Shown here: positions 25,476 to 32,798 of the stretch, one piece after another
Position numbering within the stretch: position 1 is the first letter of the stretch
Layout: each line of letters starts with the position of its first letter
Assembly (NCBI GenBank): GCA_030594645.1
Contig: JAUVEU010000026.1
Location: forward strand, 1-34,448
From: Candidatus Aegiribacteria sp.
Lineage (GTDB): Bacteria > Fermentibacterota > Fermentibacteria > Fermentibacterales > JCC-6
Direction of reading: 5' to 3'
Length of the DNA stretch: 34,448 bases
The notes under the pieces: generated by a model
What the model saw: only the letters and a program-made list of their open reading frames with translations
What the model was told of the DNA's origin: nothing
Databases searched by the model: none
Program-made: the position numbers and the translations under genes

Positions 25476-27128
25476 TTATCTCAGTACGGTGCACATCCTT
25501 GTTTCGGTAGTATTCCCGGTTGTAATGCGGTAGAAGTAAATACCTGAATGCATTTCACCTGTATCCCACAGAACAGAATGATTCCCTTCCTGCTGTGTTT
25601 CTCCGTCAACAAGGGTTTCCAAAAGTTTTCCGCTGATGTCATAAACAGCTAATGAAACAGAACCTGTTTCTGAAAGAGTATATGAAATCGCTGTATGAAG
25701 GCTTATGGGGTTGGGGCTGTTCTGATTGAGGATCACATCTGTAAGCATTCCTGATGTTGACTGTTCTTCCAGGGAAGTGGTTGGTTTCTCCCGTGACATT
25801 ATGAAGAAATCGGCACAACCTGTAGCATTAAGGTAACTTGAGGTCAGTGAAAGATATGGTGAGTCGTCCAGATTGGATGTGATTACAGGATATCTGTGAT
25901 CGTAATCACTTCCGCTGGTTATTTCCTCAACGACGTTCCAGGTCTGACCCCTGTCAGTTGTTTTCCATCTCTGTATTTCGCGTTTTGCTGTTCCGTAGTA
26001 CTCGATGTAAATGTCAAATTCTTCATCTGTAATACAATGTAATCCATATATCCACATGAATTCGCCGTTATGGGGTATTACTACTTTCTTCCACTCATTG
26101 TCTTCCCAGTAGCGCAGATACCAGTCGCAAGGATCAGGGCTGTTTCGCCATGTTTCACCATTGGTGAAGTAGATGTCACCTGACGGTGAAAAACATCCCG
26201 AACCGAGAGAGGTTATTTCGTTGTTTCCCGGAAGGTGCTGCACAAGGCAGTGGCTGTCCATCTCATCGCAGGTGAGAGGTCCATCTGTAATGATATTCTT
26301 TGTGAAGGAACCATCTACGTTTGTCCAGTTCTCCCCGTCTTCACTGTTCAGGTAATAGCAATCCGGATAACCGTAGCCTGGATCACGATCACACCGGTTT
26401 ACCGCAAGATGAATTCCGTCACTGTCGCTCTGTGTAATTCTTCCATGATATGCCCAGTAGTTTCGTGCGGTTCCAAAATTTACAACGATGTTTCCGGCAT
26501 CCCATGTCAGACCGTTATCTGTGGATTTGTAGAGCATTATCCGATAATGGTTATAGTAATTATCGCTTCCATACCTTGATGACACAAAGAGATCACCATT
26601 CGCTGTTTTCCATATCTTGGGATAGCAGTTGCCTGATCCGGTTTGGTGTACAAGTGTGAAGCCGCCTGAAGGATCTTCAGGATTTACCGAACGCTTGATC
26701 TGATACTCCGAGTTATGGCCACTGCCGCCGGTATTCCATAGCTTCTCATGAATCACAATTATGTGGCCGTCATCAGCAACTATTACGGCTCCATGTGCAT
26801 GGCAGTCTGTTGCTCCGGGTGTTCCGGGACCTACTCCGTATGACTCGGAAAGCTCTTCGGTATCATGATCGTAATACAGAACCATATTTTCGATGGAATA
26901 TCCTGTCCCACCCCGCTGCATCCACAGGAAATATGTTCTGTTGTGAGTTCCGGAATAGTAATAGATCTGAGGACCGAAATTGCTGGCTGTTATTACCTGT
27001 GGATTGTGCCCTCTCGATTCGGTTGGATAGTAATAACCGTCCGAAATATCGATACTCCAGGCAATACCTGAGAGAATCATCAATACTGCTATTGTCATCA
27101 CACCGTGAAATATTCTCGCACTCTTCAT
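25476..27128 (-). CDS. Secreted BNR-repeat-like propeller protein with C-terminal FlgD-like sorting domain
   Basis: 550 residues, with GGGAGGAAG before the ATG. The signal peptide spans about 1-25 (ends I-A-W-S). Residues about 30-445 look like a BNR/sialidase-type propeller: Asp-box-like turns 'STDNGLTWDAG', 'SEDGENWTNV' and 'TTDRGQTWNVV', plus 'TDCHAHGAVIVADDGHIIVIHE' as in BNR_4-type polysaccharide-acting proteins. From about residue 468 'NQNSPNPISLHTAISYTLSETGSVSLAVYD...GIYFYRI' is the FlgD Ig-like/type IX-type sorting domain, implying export. It may bind or degrade a carbohydrate, but I cannot identify catalytic residues. It follows a TrmB-family regulator by 75 bp, the same plan as the kelch gene pair. 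Confidence 0.78.
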   Translation of the reverse strand: MKSARIFHGVMTIAVLMILSGIAWSIDISDGYYYPTESRGHNPQVITASNFGPQIYYYSGTHNRTYFLWMQRGGTGYSIENMVLYYDHDTEELSESYGVGPGTPGATDCHAHGAVIVADDGHIIVIHEKLWNTGGSGHNSEYQIKRSVNPEDPSGGFTLVHQTGSGNCYPKIWKTANGDLFVSSRYGSDNYYNHYRIMLYKSTDNGLTWDAGNIVVNFGTARNYWAYHGRITQSDSDGIHLAVNRCDRDPGYGYPDCYYLNSEDGENWTNVDGSFTKNIITDGPLTCDEMDSHCLVQHLPGNNEITSLGSGCFSPSGDIYFTNGETWRNSPDPCDWYLRYWEDNEWKKVVIPHNGEFMWIYGLHCITDEEFDIYIEYYGTAKREIQRWKTTDRGQTWNVVEEITSGSDYDHRYPVITSNLDDSPYLSLTSSYLNATGCADFFIMSREKPTTSLEEQSTSGMLTDVILNQNSPNPISLHTAISYTLSETGSVSLAVYDISGKLLETLVDGETQQEGNHSVLWDTGEMHSGIYFYRITTGNTTETRMCTVLR

Positions 27129-27203
27129 TTTCTTCCTCCCTTAGAAGTAATAGGTAACCATATCAGCAGATCAAATTAACAATATTCTCTTTCTGTCTCA
27201 GTA

Positions 27204-28022
27204 TCATGTGTTTTCCGCAGAAATCGATTCCTTGTATTTCTCCCTGAACTCCTCAACACTCATTGACTGTAACCAGTACATTTCGAACAGTTCTTTCAGT
27301 GCGTTTATTATGCTGGATCGCTGAATTATCACGGCAGTGAAGCTTTCCTGTGATGTTAAGCATTCCTCCAGAACAAACATCAGAATCCTGCTGTCAAAAA
27401 TCATCATTTTCATCGGCAGTGATTCAGTAATTCGGACTTCTTCACCAGCCTCGCGGTACATTTCCATTACTGATCTCGGAATCAAGCTTCTGGCTTCAGA
27501 TACCTGGTAAATTGATCTGTACCTTGTTCCCCTTTTCAACCCCTGCAGTTCTTCCCTGTTTCGCTCTGACATTGCATAAGGAGGTTTGTTGAATGACAGC
27601 ACTTCATCTTTTGATATACGTTCCAGGGAAAGAACTCTCTGTGCTACAATCGCTGCACTCTGAATAACCTCAACACACTCCAGGGAACTTGTCTCGTTCT
27701 GACCTATCTCATATTGCGTTTCCAGTTCTCTCAGCATTATTTTCGATGAATTGATCTGTTTCTGAGTTCTTTTGATAAAGCTTCCAATTCCTACACCTGG
27801 TTCAGTCGGCTTGTACATTTTTACTTTTCCGGGAACCAGTGAACACATACCCTTGCTCATCAGTTTCTGCAGCACATAATAAATCATCTTCTGCGGAACA
27901 CCCGACAGGGTGGCAATCTCTCCAACCTGCGATATCTTTTTTTTCAGCAGAGCCAGATAAACTTTGGCTTCATTCATTGAAAGCCCCATTTTAATCAGAA
28001 TATCAACATGGTTGTTTTGCAT
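27204..28022 (-). CDS. TrmB family transcriptional regulator (upstream partner of the BNR protein)
   Basis: 272 residues, with AGGAG about 6 nt before the ATG. The winged helix at about 8-70 ('EAKVYLALLKKKISQVGEIATLSGVPQKMIYYVLQKLMSKG') shares the KVYLALLKKK start of helix 1 with the regulator at 24278-25150. A linker (about 80-105) is followed by a C-terminal effector-like domain with 'IDQ/RYRSIYQ'-type strands and 'VLEECLTSQESFTAVIIQRSSIINALKELFEMYWLQS', typical of TrmB-like regulators. It is the first gene of the second regulator/propeller module. Its promoter has an inverted repeat just after the -10 box, which suggests autoregulation. The ligand is unknown, perhaps a sugar by family analogy. 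Confidence 0.83.
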   Translation of the reverse strand: MQNNHVDILIKMGLSMNEAKVYLALLKKKISQVGEIATLSGVPQKMIYYVLQKLMSKGMCSLVPGKVKMYKPTEPGVGIGSFIKRTQKQINSSKIMLRELETQYEIGQNETSSLECVEVIQSAAIVAQRVLSLERISKDEVLSFNKPPYAMSERNREELQGLKRGTRYRSIYQVSEARSLIPRSVMEMYREAGEEVRITESLPMKMMIFDSRILMFVLEECLTSQESFTAVIIQRSSIINALKELFEMYWLQSMSVEEFREKYKESISAENT

Positions 28023-28045
28023 TATACTCCTGAATCAGTTAATAC

Positions 28046-28061
28046 CACCATAGGCATGGTG
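28046..28061. promoter_or_regulatory. Inverted repeat, probable operator of the second TrmB-like regulator
   Basis: CACCAT-AGGC-ATGGTG, perfect 6-bp arms, 23 nt upstream of the regulator ATG and one base beyond its -10 box. The position matches the inverted repeat ahead of the first regulator, although the sequence differs. Confidence 0.5.
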
Positions 28062-28062
28062 T

Positions 28063-28091
28063 ACGATATTTGTAATTAGTATGCCCGTCAA
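28063..28091 (-). promoter_or_regulatory. Predicted promoter of the second TrmB-like regulator
   Basis: On the minus strand, TTGACG (28091-28086), a 17-nt spacer and TATCGT (28068-28063, 4 of 6). The start point would fall in the adjacent inverted repeat. Confidence 0.55.
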
Positions 28092-28203
28092 TAGCAGACA
28101 GGAAACCGGTCCTTTTGCTCTCATCGGTGAGTTTCTGTAGAAGTCAAATCGGATATTCTGCGGTGCTTTGAAGTGAGAACTTGTAACTGAGTGCTTAAAG
28201 GCT

Positions 28204-28233
28204 TTGACATGAGCATGTACTCCTGAGTATTGT
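28204..28233 (+). promoter_or_regulatory. Promoter-like pair retained ahead of the TPR pseudogene
   Basis: TTGACA (28204-28209), an 18-nt spacer and TATTGT (28228-28233). The same boxes with the same spacing occur before the intact TPR gene at 33641-33670, and the flanks are similar from about 28152, so this is a copied promoter region. Confidence 0.5.
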
Positions 28234-28283
28234 CATTTCTTGATTAAATAATACTCGAAGAAAGTGTTTCTAAATCCTCAGAG

Positions 28284-28494
28284 ATGAGCGAACACGGAAA
28301 TATGGCTATCGGAACTTCATACTGGGCAAAAGGCGATTTTGATAAGGCGTTTGACTGTTATACAAAATCATTGAGGATTTGTGAAAAAACCGGGGACACG
28401 AAAGGCGTTGCTAGCTGTTATACCAATATCGGAAACATCCACAGGAATCAGGGTGACTATGAACGGGCATTTAATGCCACATTAAAGCTCAATA
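28284..28494 (+). pseudogene. Truncated copy of the TPR-repeat gene
   Basis: This is a near-identical but shortened copy of the start of the gene at 33723. Both begin ATGAG(T/C)GAACACGGA. The copy then jumps, at an ATGGC shared by both sites, to the codons for 'ATGTSYWA'-type TPR sequence (MAIGTSYWAKGDFDKAF). This removes exactly 216 bp (72 codons) relative to 33741-33956. It carries about two TPR units. Near 28471 a single base is missing (GCATTTAATG against GCATTTGAATG), which shifts the frame, and similarity ends near 28494. It is therefore a decayed duplicate; a 89-residue product could still be made. Confidence 0.8.
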
Positions 28495-28712
28495 TGTCGG
28501 TATTTCTGGTAGAACACAGATCAGAGCCGGTGTCACAAGACCGATGGTTATAATCTGAGTAAGCACAGATCGGTTATTCACGTATCTATACCGATTTTGC
28601 TCAGGTACTTATCGACATTACCATAAAACTCTACGCAAACATCGTTACCGGCAGTTATGCACTGGAGACTCGGTAAATGGATGTATGCCCCACCTTAAGT
28701 CGAATGCGTAAT

Positions 28713-28883
28713 TTCGTATGGAGTGTTCCGAAGATGCTCAGGCTGCACTTCCTGCATCACAGAAAACTCTTACAAATGCTCTGCAGATGCGCCTGGGACT
28801 CTCTCACGATGCTTCTTCATGAAGCCCTTGGTCGCAGGGATGTTTTCCCCGGCGGAATCCTCGTACCCCAAACCCCCGCCTGA
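28713..28883 (+). pseudogene. Fragment of an IS91-like (Y2) transposase, internal part
   Basis: The + frame from 28713 reads 'FVWSVPKMLRLHFLHHRKLLQMLCRCAWDSLTMLLHEAL', then 'GGILVPQT', which matches the central segment of IS91-family transposases (H-W-V-W-S-I-P-K-x-L-R, then a VPQTFG-type strand). No N-terminal zinc domain or catalytic tyrosines follow in frame. Positions 28716-28762 are identical over 47 bp to 32625-32671 in the other transposase fragment, so both come from the same element type. Confidence 0.7.
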
Positions 28884-29336
28884 GCCACTGAAATTCGTCT
28901 GTGAGCCTTTACATTCGCGAATATCTGTTCCATGGCAGGATGATGTGCCTGAGATAGAGGTTGGATAAGTTGTCAGCAATCCGGCTTCAGGGGGGCAGTG
29001 CGTCAAGGTGCAGTGCTTCCAGTGAAACTCTGGGGAAGGCATGTTTGACCAGGCTTGTTTCGGTCAGTATGGTCAGTTTCCGGGATTACCCGGGAACCGC
29101 CAGTATCTGGCATGTTGGTTTCAGGCAGGAATCGGAGGTTTATTGAGACGAATGGGCTGCTTTGTGATCAGATCATAGGATTGCGGAAAATCTACTTTCC
29201 TACTATTCATGCCCTTACTGCGGAAGTTCTGTAATTGTCCCTTCTGAGCTTTTTTCCGGGACAGAAGCGGTGCCGCATAAGATAACCGGACTTCCGATTA
29301 CACTATTGGCATACCCTTTGTGGAACGACCCTTCCT
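28884..29336. other. Degenerate intergenic stretch, no intact gene
   Basis: No convincing gene is found on either strand. A + frame covering 29168-29240 contains 'YSCPYCGSSVIVPSE', a zinc-ribbon-like C-x2-C pattern with no second half, possibly a remnant. A palindromic unit lies at 29076-29122. The rest is probably transposon or gene debris between the IS91-like fragment and the VCBS gene. Confidence 0.45.
29076..29122 (+). repeat. Small palindromic unit flanked by GTTTC, copy A
   Basis: The stem GTTTCCGGG-ATTA-CCCGGGAAC (9-bp arms, one T-G pair) starts at 29076, and a second GTTTC begins 42 nt later at 29118. It resembles the unit at 32489-32537. The two stems differ by a G-to-A change in one arm matched by C-to-T in the other, so pairing is preserved. 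Confidence 0.55.
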
Positions 29337-31778
29337 TTACTGGCGAACCAGTATCATCCGTCCTTGAGCAACCTGACCGACTGCCTCAAGGCGTGAGAAA
29401 TAGATGCCTGACGGCACTTCTCGTCCGACGGCATCCCTACCGTTCCACACCACATCATGGTTACCGGCGGGAAGATACTCATCAAGCAGTGTTGTGATCA
29501 GGTGACCTCGCAGGTCGTAGATGGAAACACTCGCTGGACCGGCCACCGGCACGTTGATCTCAATGGTCGTTGCTGGACTGAACGGATTGGGATAGTTCTG
29601 TGTAATATCCACATCATCTGCGATGCAAGTCTCCGAGAAAAGATCTATAGAAGTCATTATGGTCGTATTTTTCAGTATAGAGACGTTCCAGGAAGCCAAG
29701 TTTGCTGCAGCCAGGTCGGTATCACCATCACCATCCAGATCGGCAGCACAGACAGATTGTGGTTTCGAGCAGGTCCCGTAGTAGGCTCCCACAACAAAGG
29801 TGCCGTCGCCGTTGTTTCTAAGTACGGAGATAAACCTTGCGTTGTAGTCTCCCACCGCCAGATCGGCATCTCCGTCACCATCCAGATCCGCAGCACAGAT
29901 AGACTCAGGCCATCCCCCTACCTCATAGTCGACACTATGGACGAAGGTACCGTCACCGTTATTCACTAGGATGGAGATTACATTGAACGATATGCGTGGC
30001 ACTGCCAGGTCAACATCTCCGTCACCATCCAGATCCGCAGCACATATAGACTTAGGCCATCCCCCTACCTCATAGTCGACCCTATGGACGAAGGTACCGT
30101 CACCGTTGTTCATCAATACAGAGATAAAAACGGATGTATTGTGTGCTGTGACCAGGTCAATATCTCCGTCACCATCCAGGTCTGCAGCATCAATGGAATT
30201 GGGGTGATCCACGACTGGATAGTTGATCGGAGAGGCAAAGGTGCCGTCGCCATTGTTCGTCAGGATGGAGATGACATCGGAGGTTACGATTCCCACTGCC
30301 AGGTCAGTATCACCGTCACCATCCAGATCTGCAGCGATGATTGACCAGGAATAACCAGATATTCCGTAGTTCACCGCCGGTGTAAAAGTACCGTCACCGT
30401 TATTCAGCAGGATGGAGACATCATCGGATCCTTCGTGTGCCACGGCAAGATCAACGTCACCGTCACCATCCAGATCGGCAGCATACAGAGAGCTTGGTCC
30501 ATTCTCCACCGGGTAGTTGATCGCCGAGGAAAAGGTGCCATCGCCGTTGTTCTTCAGGATGGAGACGTTGTTGGAGTACAAATTCGATACGACCAGGTCA
30601 GAATCACCGTCACCATCCAGATCGGCAGCCTGAATAGAACTAGGGTGATTCCCAACCGTATAGTCGATTGCCGAGAAAAAGGTACCGTCACCTTTGTTCA
30701 GCAGGATTGAGACGGTACCGTCTGCCGTGACCAGGTCAGCGTCACCGTCACCATCCAGATCGGCAGCGTAGACGGAACCAGGTTGATATCCAGTCGTATA
30801 GTCGATCGCCGAGGCATAGGTACCGTCACCATTGTTCATCAGAATGGAGACGGTATAGGATCCCGAGTTTGTCACGGCCAGGTCACCATCACCGTCGCCA
30901 TCCAGATCTATAGCTTGAATGGAACAAGGTTGATGCCCTACCTCATAATCGATCGCCGATGCAAAGGTGCCATCACCGTTGTTCATCAGGATAGAGACAT
31001 CGTCGGATCCAATGTTTGTCACGGCCAGGTCAGCATCACCGTCACCGTCAAGATCAGAGGCATGTACAGAGCTGGGCAGAATTCCTACCCCGTAGTCGAC
31101 CGTTGAGGCGAAAGTACCGTCCCCGTTGTTAAGCAGTATGGAGACATCGAATGAAGAAGAGTTGGCAACTGCCAGGTCAGCATCACCGTCACCATCAAAA
31201 TCAGCAGCGCATATGGATCTGGGATAGTTCCCTGGTGCATAGGTAACCGCCGAAGTGAAAGTACCGTCTCCGTTGTTCATGAGGATGGATACATCATCGG
31301 AATAAGTGTTAGCCACGGCCAGGTCAGCATCACCGTCACTGTCAAGATCAGTTGCATAGACAGATTCGGGACCATCACCGGTTCCGTAGTTGATAGACGG
31401 TGCGAAGGTGCCGTTACCGTTGTTCAGCAGGATGGAGACATCATCGGATACCCGGTTCGTCACGGCCAGGTCAGCATCACCGTCATTATCAAGGTCAGCA
31501 ATATAAATGGAACTTGGAACATCCCCGACCGCGTAACTGCCGGATGAGGTAAAGGTGCCGTCTCCGTTGTTCATCAGTATGGAGACACAATCGGAAGAAC
31601 GATTTGCCGCAGCCAAGTCAGGATCACCGTCACCATCAAGATCAGCTGCTTGGACACTGTAGAAGTCGCCTCCCGGCATATAGACAGTTCGTGCCTCGAA
31701 AAGCAGTCCGGAAGCGTAGCCAGAACTGCTGAGTAGAAACATAATGATGGGGATCGTTGCAGGCGTGAGTACTCTCAT
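29337..31778 (-). CDS. Large secreted protein with 14 VCBS/FG-GAP repeats and C-terminal FlgD-like sorting domain
   Basis: 813 residues, with AGGAG 7 nt before the ATG. The signal peptide spans about 1-22 (ends Y-A-S). Residues 43-703 are fourteen repeats of 46-49 residues: A-A-D-L-D-G-D-G-D-x-D-L-A-V, then V-S-I-L-x-N-N-G-D-G-T-F. Each has the D-x-D-x-D-G-x-x-D calcium loop of VCBS/FG-GAP (integrin-like) blades. Fourteen blades fit two seven-bladed propellers. From about residue 724 'TQNYPNPFSPATTIEINVPVAGPASVSIYDLRG...SGIYFSRL' is the FlgD Ig-like/type IX-type sorting domain. It is probably a calcium-stabilised surface adhesion or binding protein. It is intact although flanked by pseudogenes. 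Adjacent repeats 11 and 12 are nearly identical in DNA, suggesting recent duplication. Confidence 0.85.
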   Translation of the reverse strand: MRVLTPATIPIIMFLLSSSGYASGLLFEARTVYMPGGDFYSVQAADLDGDGDPDLAAANRSSDCVSILMNNGDGTFTSSGSYAVGDVPSSIYIADLDNDGDADLAVTNRVSDDVSILLNNGNGTFAPSINYGTGDGPESVYATDLDSDGDADLAVANTYSDDVSILMNNGDGTFTSAVTYAPGNYPRSICAADFDGDGDADLAVANSSSFDVSILLNNGDGTFASTVDYGVGILPSSVHASDLDGDGDADLAVTNIGSDDVSILMNNGDGTFASAIDYEVGHQPCSIQAIDLDGDGDGDLAVTNSGSYTVSILMNNGDGTYASAIDYTTGYQPGSVYAADLDGDGDADLVTADGTVSILLNKGDGTFFSAIDYTVGNHPSSIQAADLDGDGDSDLVVSNLYSNNVSILKNNGDGTFSSAINYPVENGPSSLYAADLDGDGDVDLAVAHEGSDDVSILLNNGDGTFTPAVNYGISGYSWSIIAADLDGDGDTDLAVGIVTSDVISILTNNGDGTFASPINYPVVDHPNSIDAADLDGDGDIDLVTAHNTSVFISVLMNNGDGTFVHRVDYEVGGWPKSICAADLDGDGDVDLAVPRISFNVISILVNNGDGTFVHSVDYEVGGWPESICAADLDGDGDADLAVGDYNARFISVLRNNGDGTFVVGAYYGTCSKPQSVCAADLDGDGDTDLAAANLASWNVSILKNTTIMTSIDLFSETCIADDVDITQNYPNPFSPATTIEINVPVAGPASVSIYDLRGHLITTLLDEYLPAGNHDVVWNGRDAVGREVPSGIYFSRLEAVGQVAQGRMILVRQ
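29670..31652 (-). repeat. In-gene tandem repeat array, 14 units of about 140-147 bp
   Basis: Coding repeats of the VCBS protein. The units share a DNA core reading (minus strand) GATCTGGATGGTGACGGTGA and a second core AACAACGG(T/C)GACGG(T/C)AC. Copies differ by scattered changes except units 11 and 12 (around 29850-30110), which are nearly the same. Confidence 0.85.
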
Positions 31779-32221
31779 TTCAATCTCCTATCAATCGCAC
31801 TATCATATGCAACAGGTCATCAGGCGATAGTGACCTGCTCATCGTTTACCTCAACTCCGAACTGCAAAACCGCTTAATCGGTTCCAAGGCTAGGACACCT
31901 ATTATGGATAATCCATTGAGCCAAATAAACATATTAAATGATATCTCTTTCGGATAGGAAATGCAATTGTCTTATCCAGGAGTTGTTCGTTCGGACGCTG
32001 CTGATCATCCTACTACCCTTTCAGGGCGGCTCCAGTGTTCAATTTCGGAGGATTGTCCTTGACCTGATACGTAAACATCTGTATACATAACTCAAGAATG
32101 ATGGTGAACCGATCATGGATGTATGCTTCAGTAATAGGTGAATATCACGAATCATGATTGGTACAGCACATGACCAGAGGTTGGGCTGTCAGGCGCGGAG
32201 CCTTTCACCGGGAGGTGACAG
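31779..32221. other. 443-bp intergenic region between divergent VCBS gene and transposase remnant
   Basis: No gene is recognised. Near the VCBS start are two overlapping inverted repeats: CAGGTCA/TGACCTG (31813-31819 with 31831-31837) and CACTATC/GATAGTG (31798-31804 with 31826-31832). They cannot form at once, so a switchable leader is possible but unproven. A promoter-like pair pointing right is at 32059-32087. Confidence 0.5.
32059..32087 (+). promoter_or_regulatory. Promoter-like pair ahead of the IS91-like remnant
   Basis: TTGACC (32059-32064), a 17-nt spacer and TATACA (32082-32087), about 135 nt before the transposase reading frame. Confidence 0.45.
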
Positions 32222-32708
32222 GTGGGCGCATTTTGCGTTTATCCGGACGAATACAGACCCAGACGACCGAAGAGTACTCCTTTATTCCGACTGCTGGATT
32301 CTCATTACGAAGAGTTCAGGAATGTATATGACACTCGATTCTCGAAGCGTTACGGATTCTGGCATCACGTCACTGATGAGGTTATAGGGAAGTACAAGCA
32401 ATGCGGCGATCCTCATTATGGTTTTGCGAGGATCAGATGTGAAGAATGCGGTTCTGAATACCTTAGACCCTTCTCATGCAAGTGTCGTGGTTTCCGAGAT
32501 ATCTCGGGAACCGCAATGGCTTGTCCCTGTAGGTTTCTGTCCATCTTGCTCGAAGAGGAAGTCATTGGACCTCGCGATCTTCCTTGAGGAAGAACTCTTC
32601 AGATCGGTTCCCCACCGGCACTGGGTATGGAGTGTTCCGAAGATGCTCAGGCTGCACTTCCTGCATCACAGGAAGCACCAGCCGAAGAGGAATCTGCTTC
32701 TTCAATAA
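32222..32708 (+). pseudogene. IS91-like transposase, N-terminal zinc domain and centre, disrupted
   Basis: From about 32240 the frame encodes the Zn_Tnp_IS91 domain: 'YRPRRPKSTPLFRLLDSHYEEF', 'RYGFWHHVTDEVI', 'CGDPHYGFARIRCEECGSEY' and 'FSCKCRGF' (32489-32494). A 43-nt insertion between two GGTTTC copies then shifts the frame. After 32532 the domain continues correctly in another frame as 'GFCPSCSKRKSLDLAIFLEEEL' and 'VPHRHWVWSVPKMLRLHFLHHRK'. It breaks off near 32680; the body with the catalytic tyrosines is missing. A 'YSTTVSRASEKERVMAMG' stretch up to about 32790 may be the remains of the C-terminus. IS91-type elements move by rolling circle replication; this one is dead. Confidence 0.85.
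32489..32537 (+). repeat. 43-nt palindromic insertion between GGTTTC direct repeats, copy B
   Basis: GGTTTC at 32489-32494 is repeated at 32532-32537. Removing 43 nt restores one continuous transposase frame. The inserted part starts with the stem GTTTCCGAG-ATAT-CTCGGGAAC (32490-32511). The arms match those of the unit at 29076 except for one compensated base pair. This is either a tiny mobile palindrome with target duplication or a REP-like unit. Confidence 0.65.
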
Positions 32709-32798
32709 AAGACCGTTCTTCATACTCAAGACGTATTCGACAACTGTGAGCCGTGCTTCTGAAAAGGAACGAGTAATGGCTATGGGTGATTACTGGCA

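Noticed and set aside
28961-29146. 61-codon plus-strand frame containing palindromic unit A
   Set aside because: No similarity to transposase or other families, no ribosome site; the frame runs through the palindrome by chance.
29457-31106. Several plus-strand open frames with repetitive products opposite the VCBS gene
   Set aside because: They are complements of the repeated VCBS codons; repeats in the sense strand fully explain them.
29670-31652. Regularly spaced repeats that could be taken for a CRISPR-like array
   Set aside because: The period is about 140-147 bp, units are in frame, spacers encode protein, and no cas genes are nearby.
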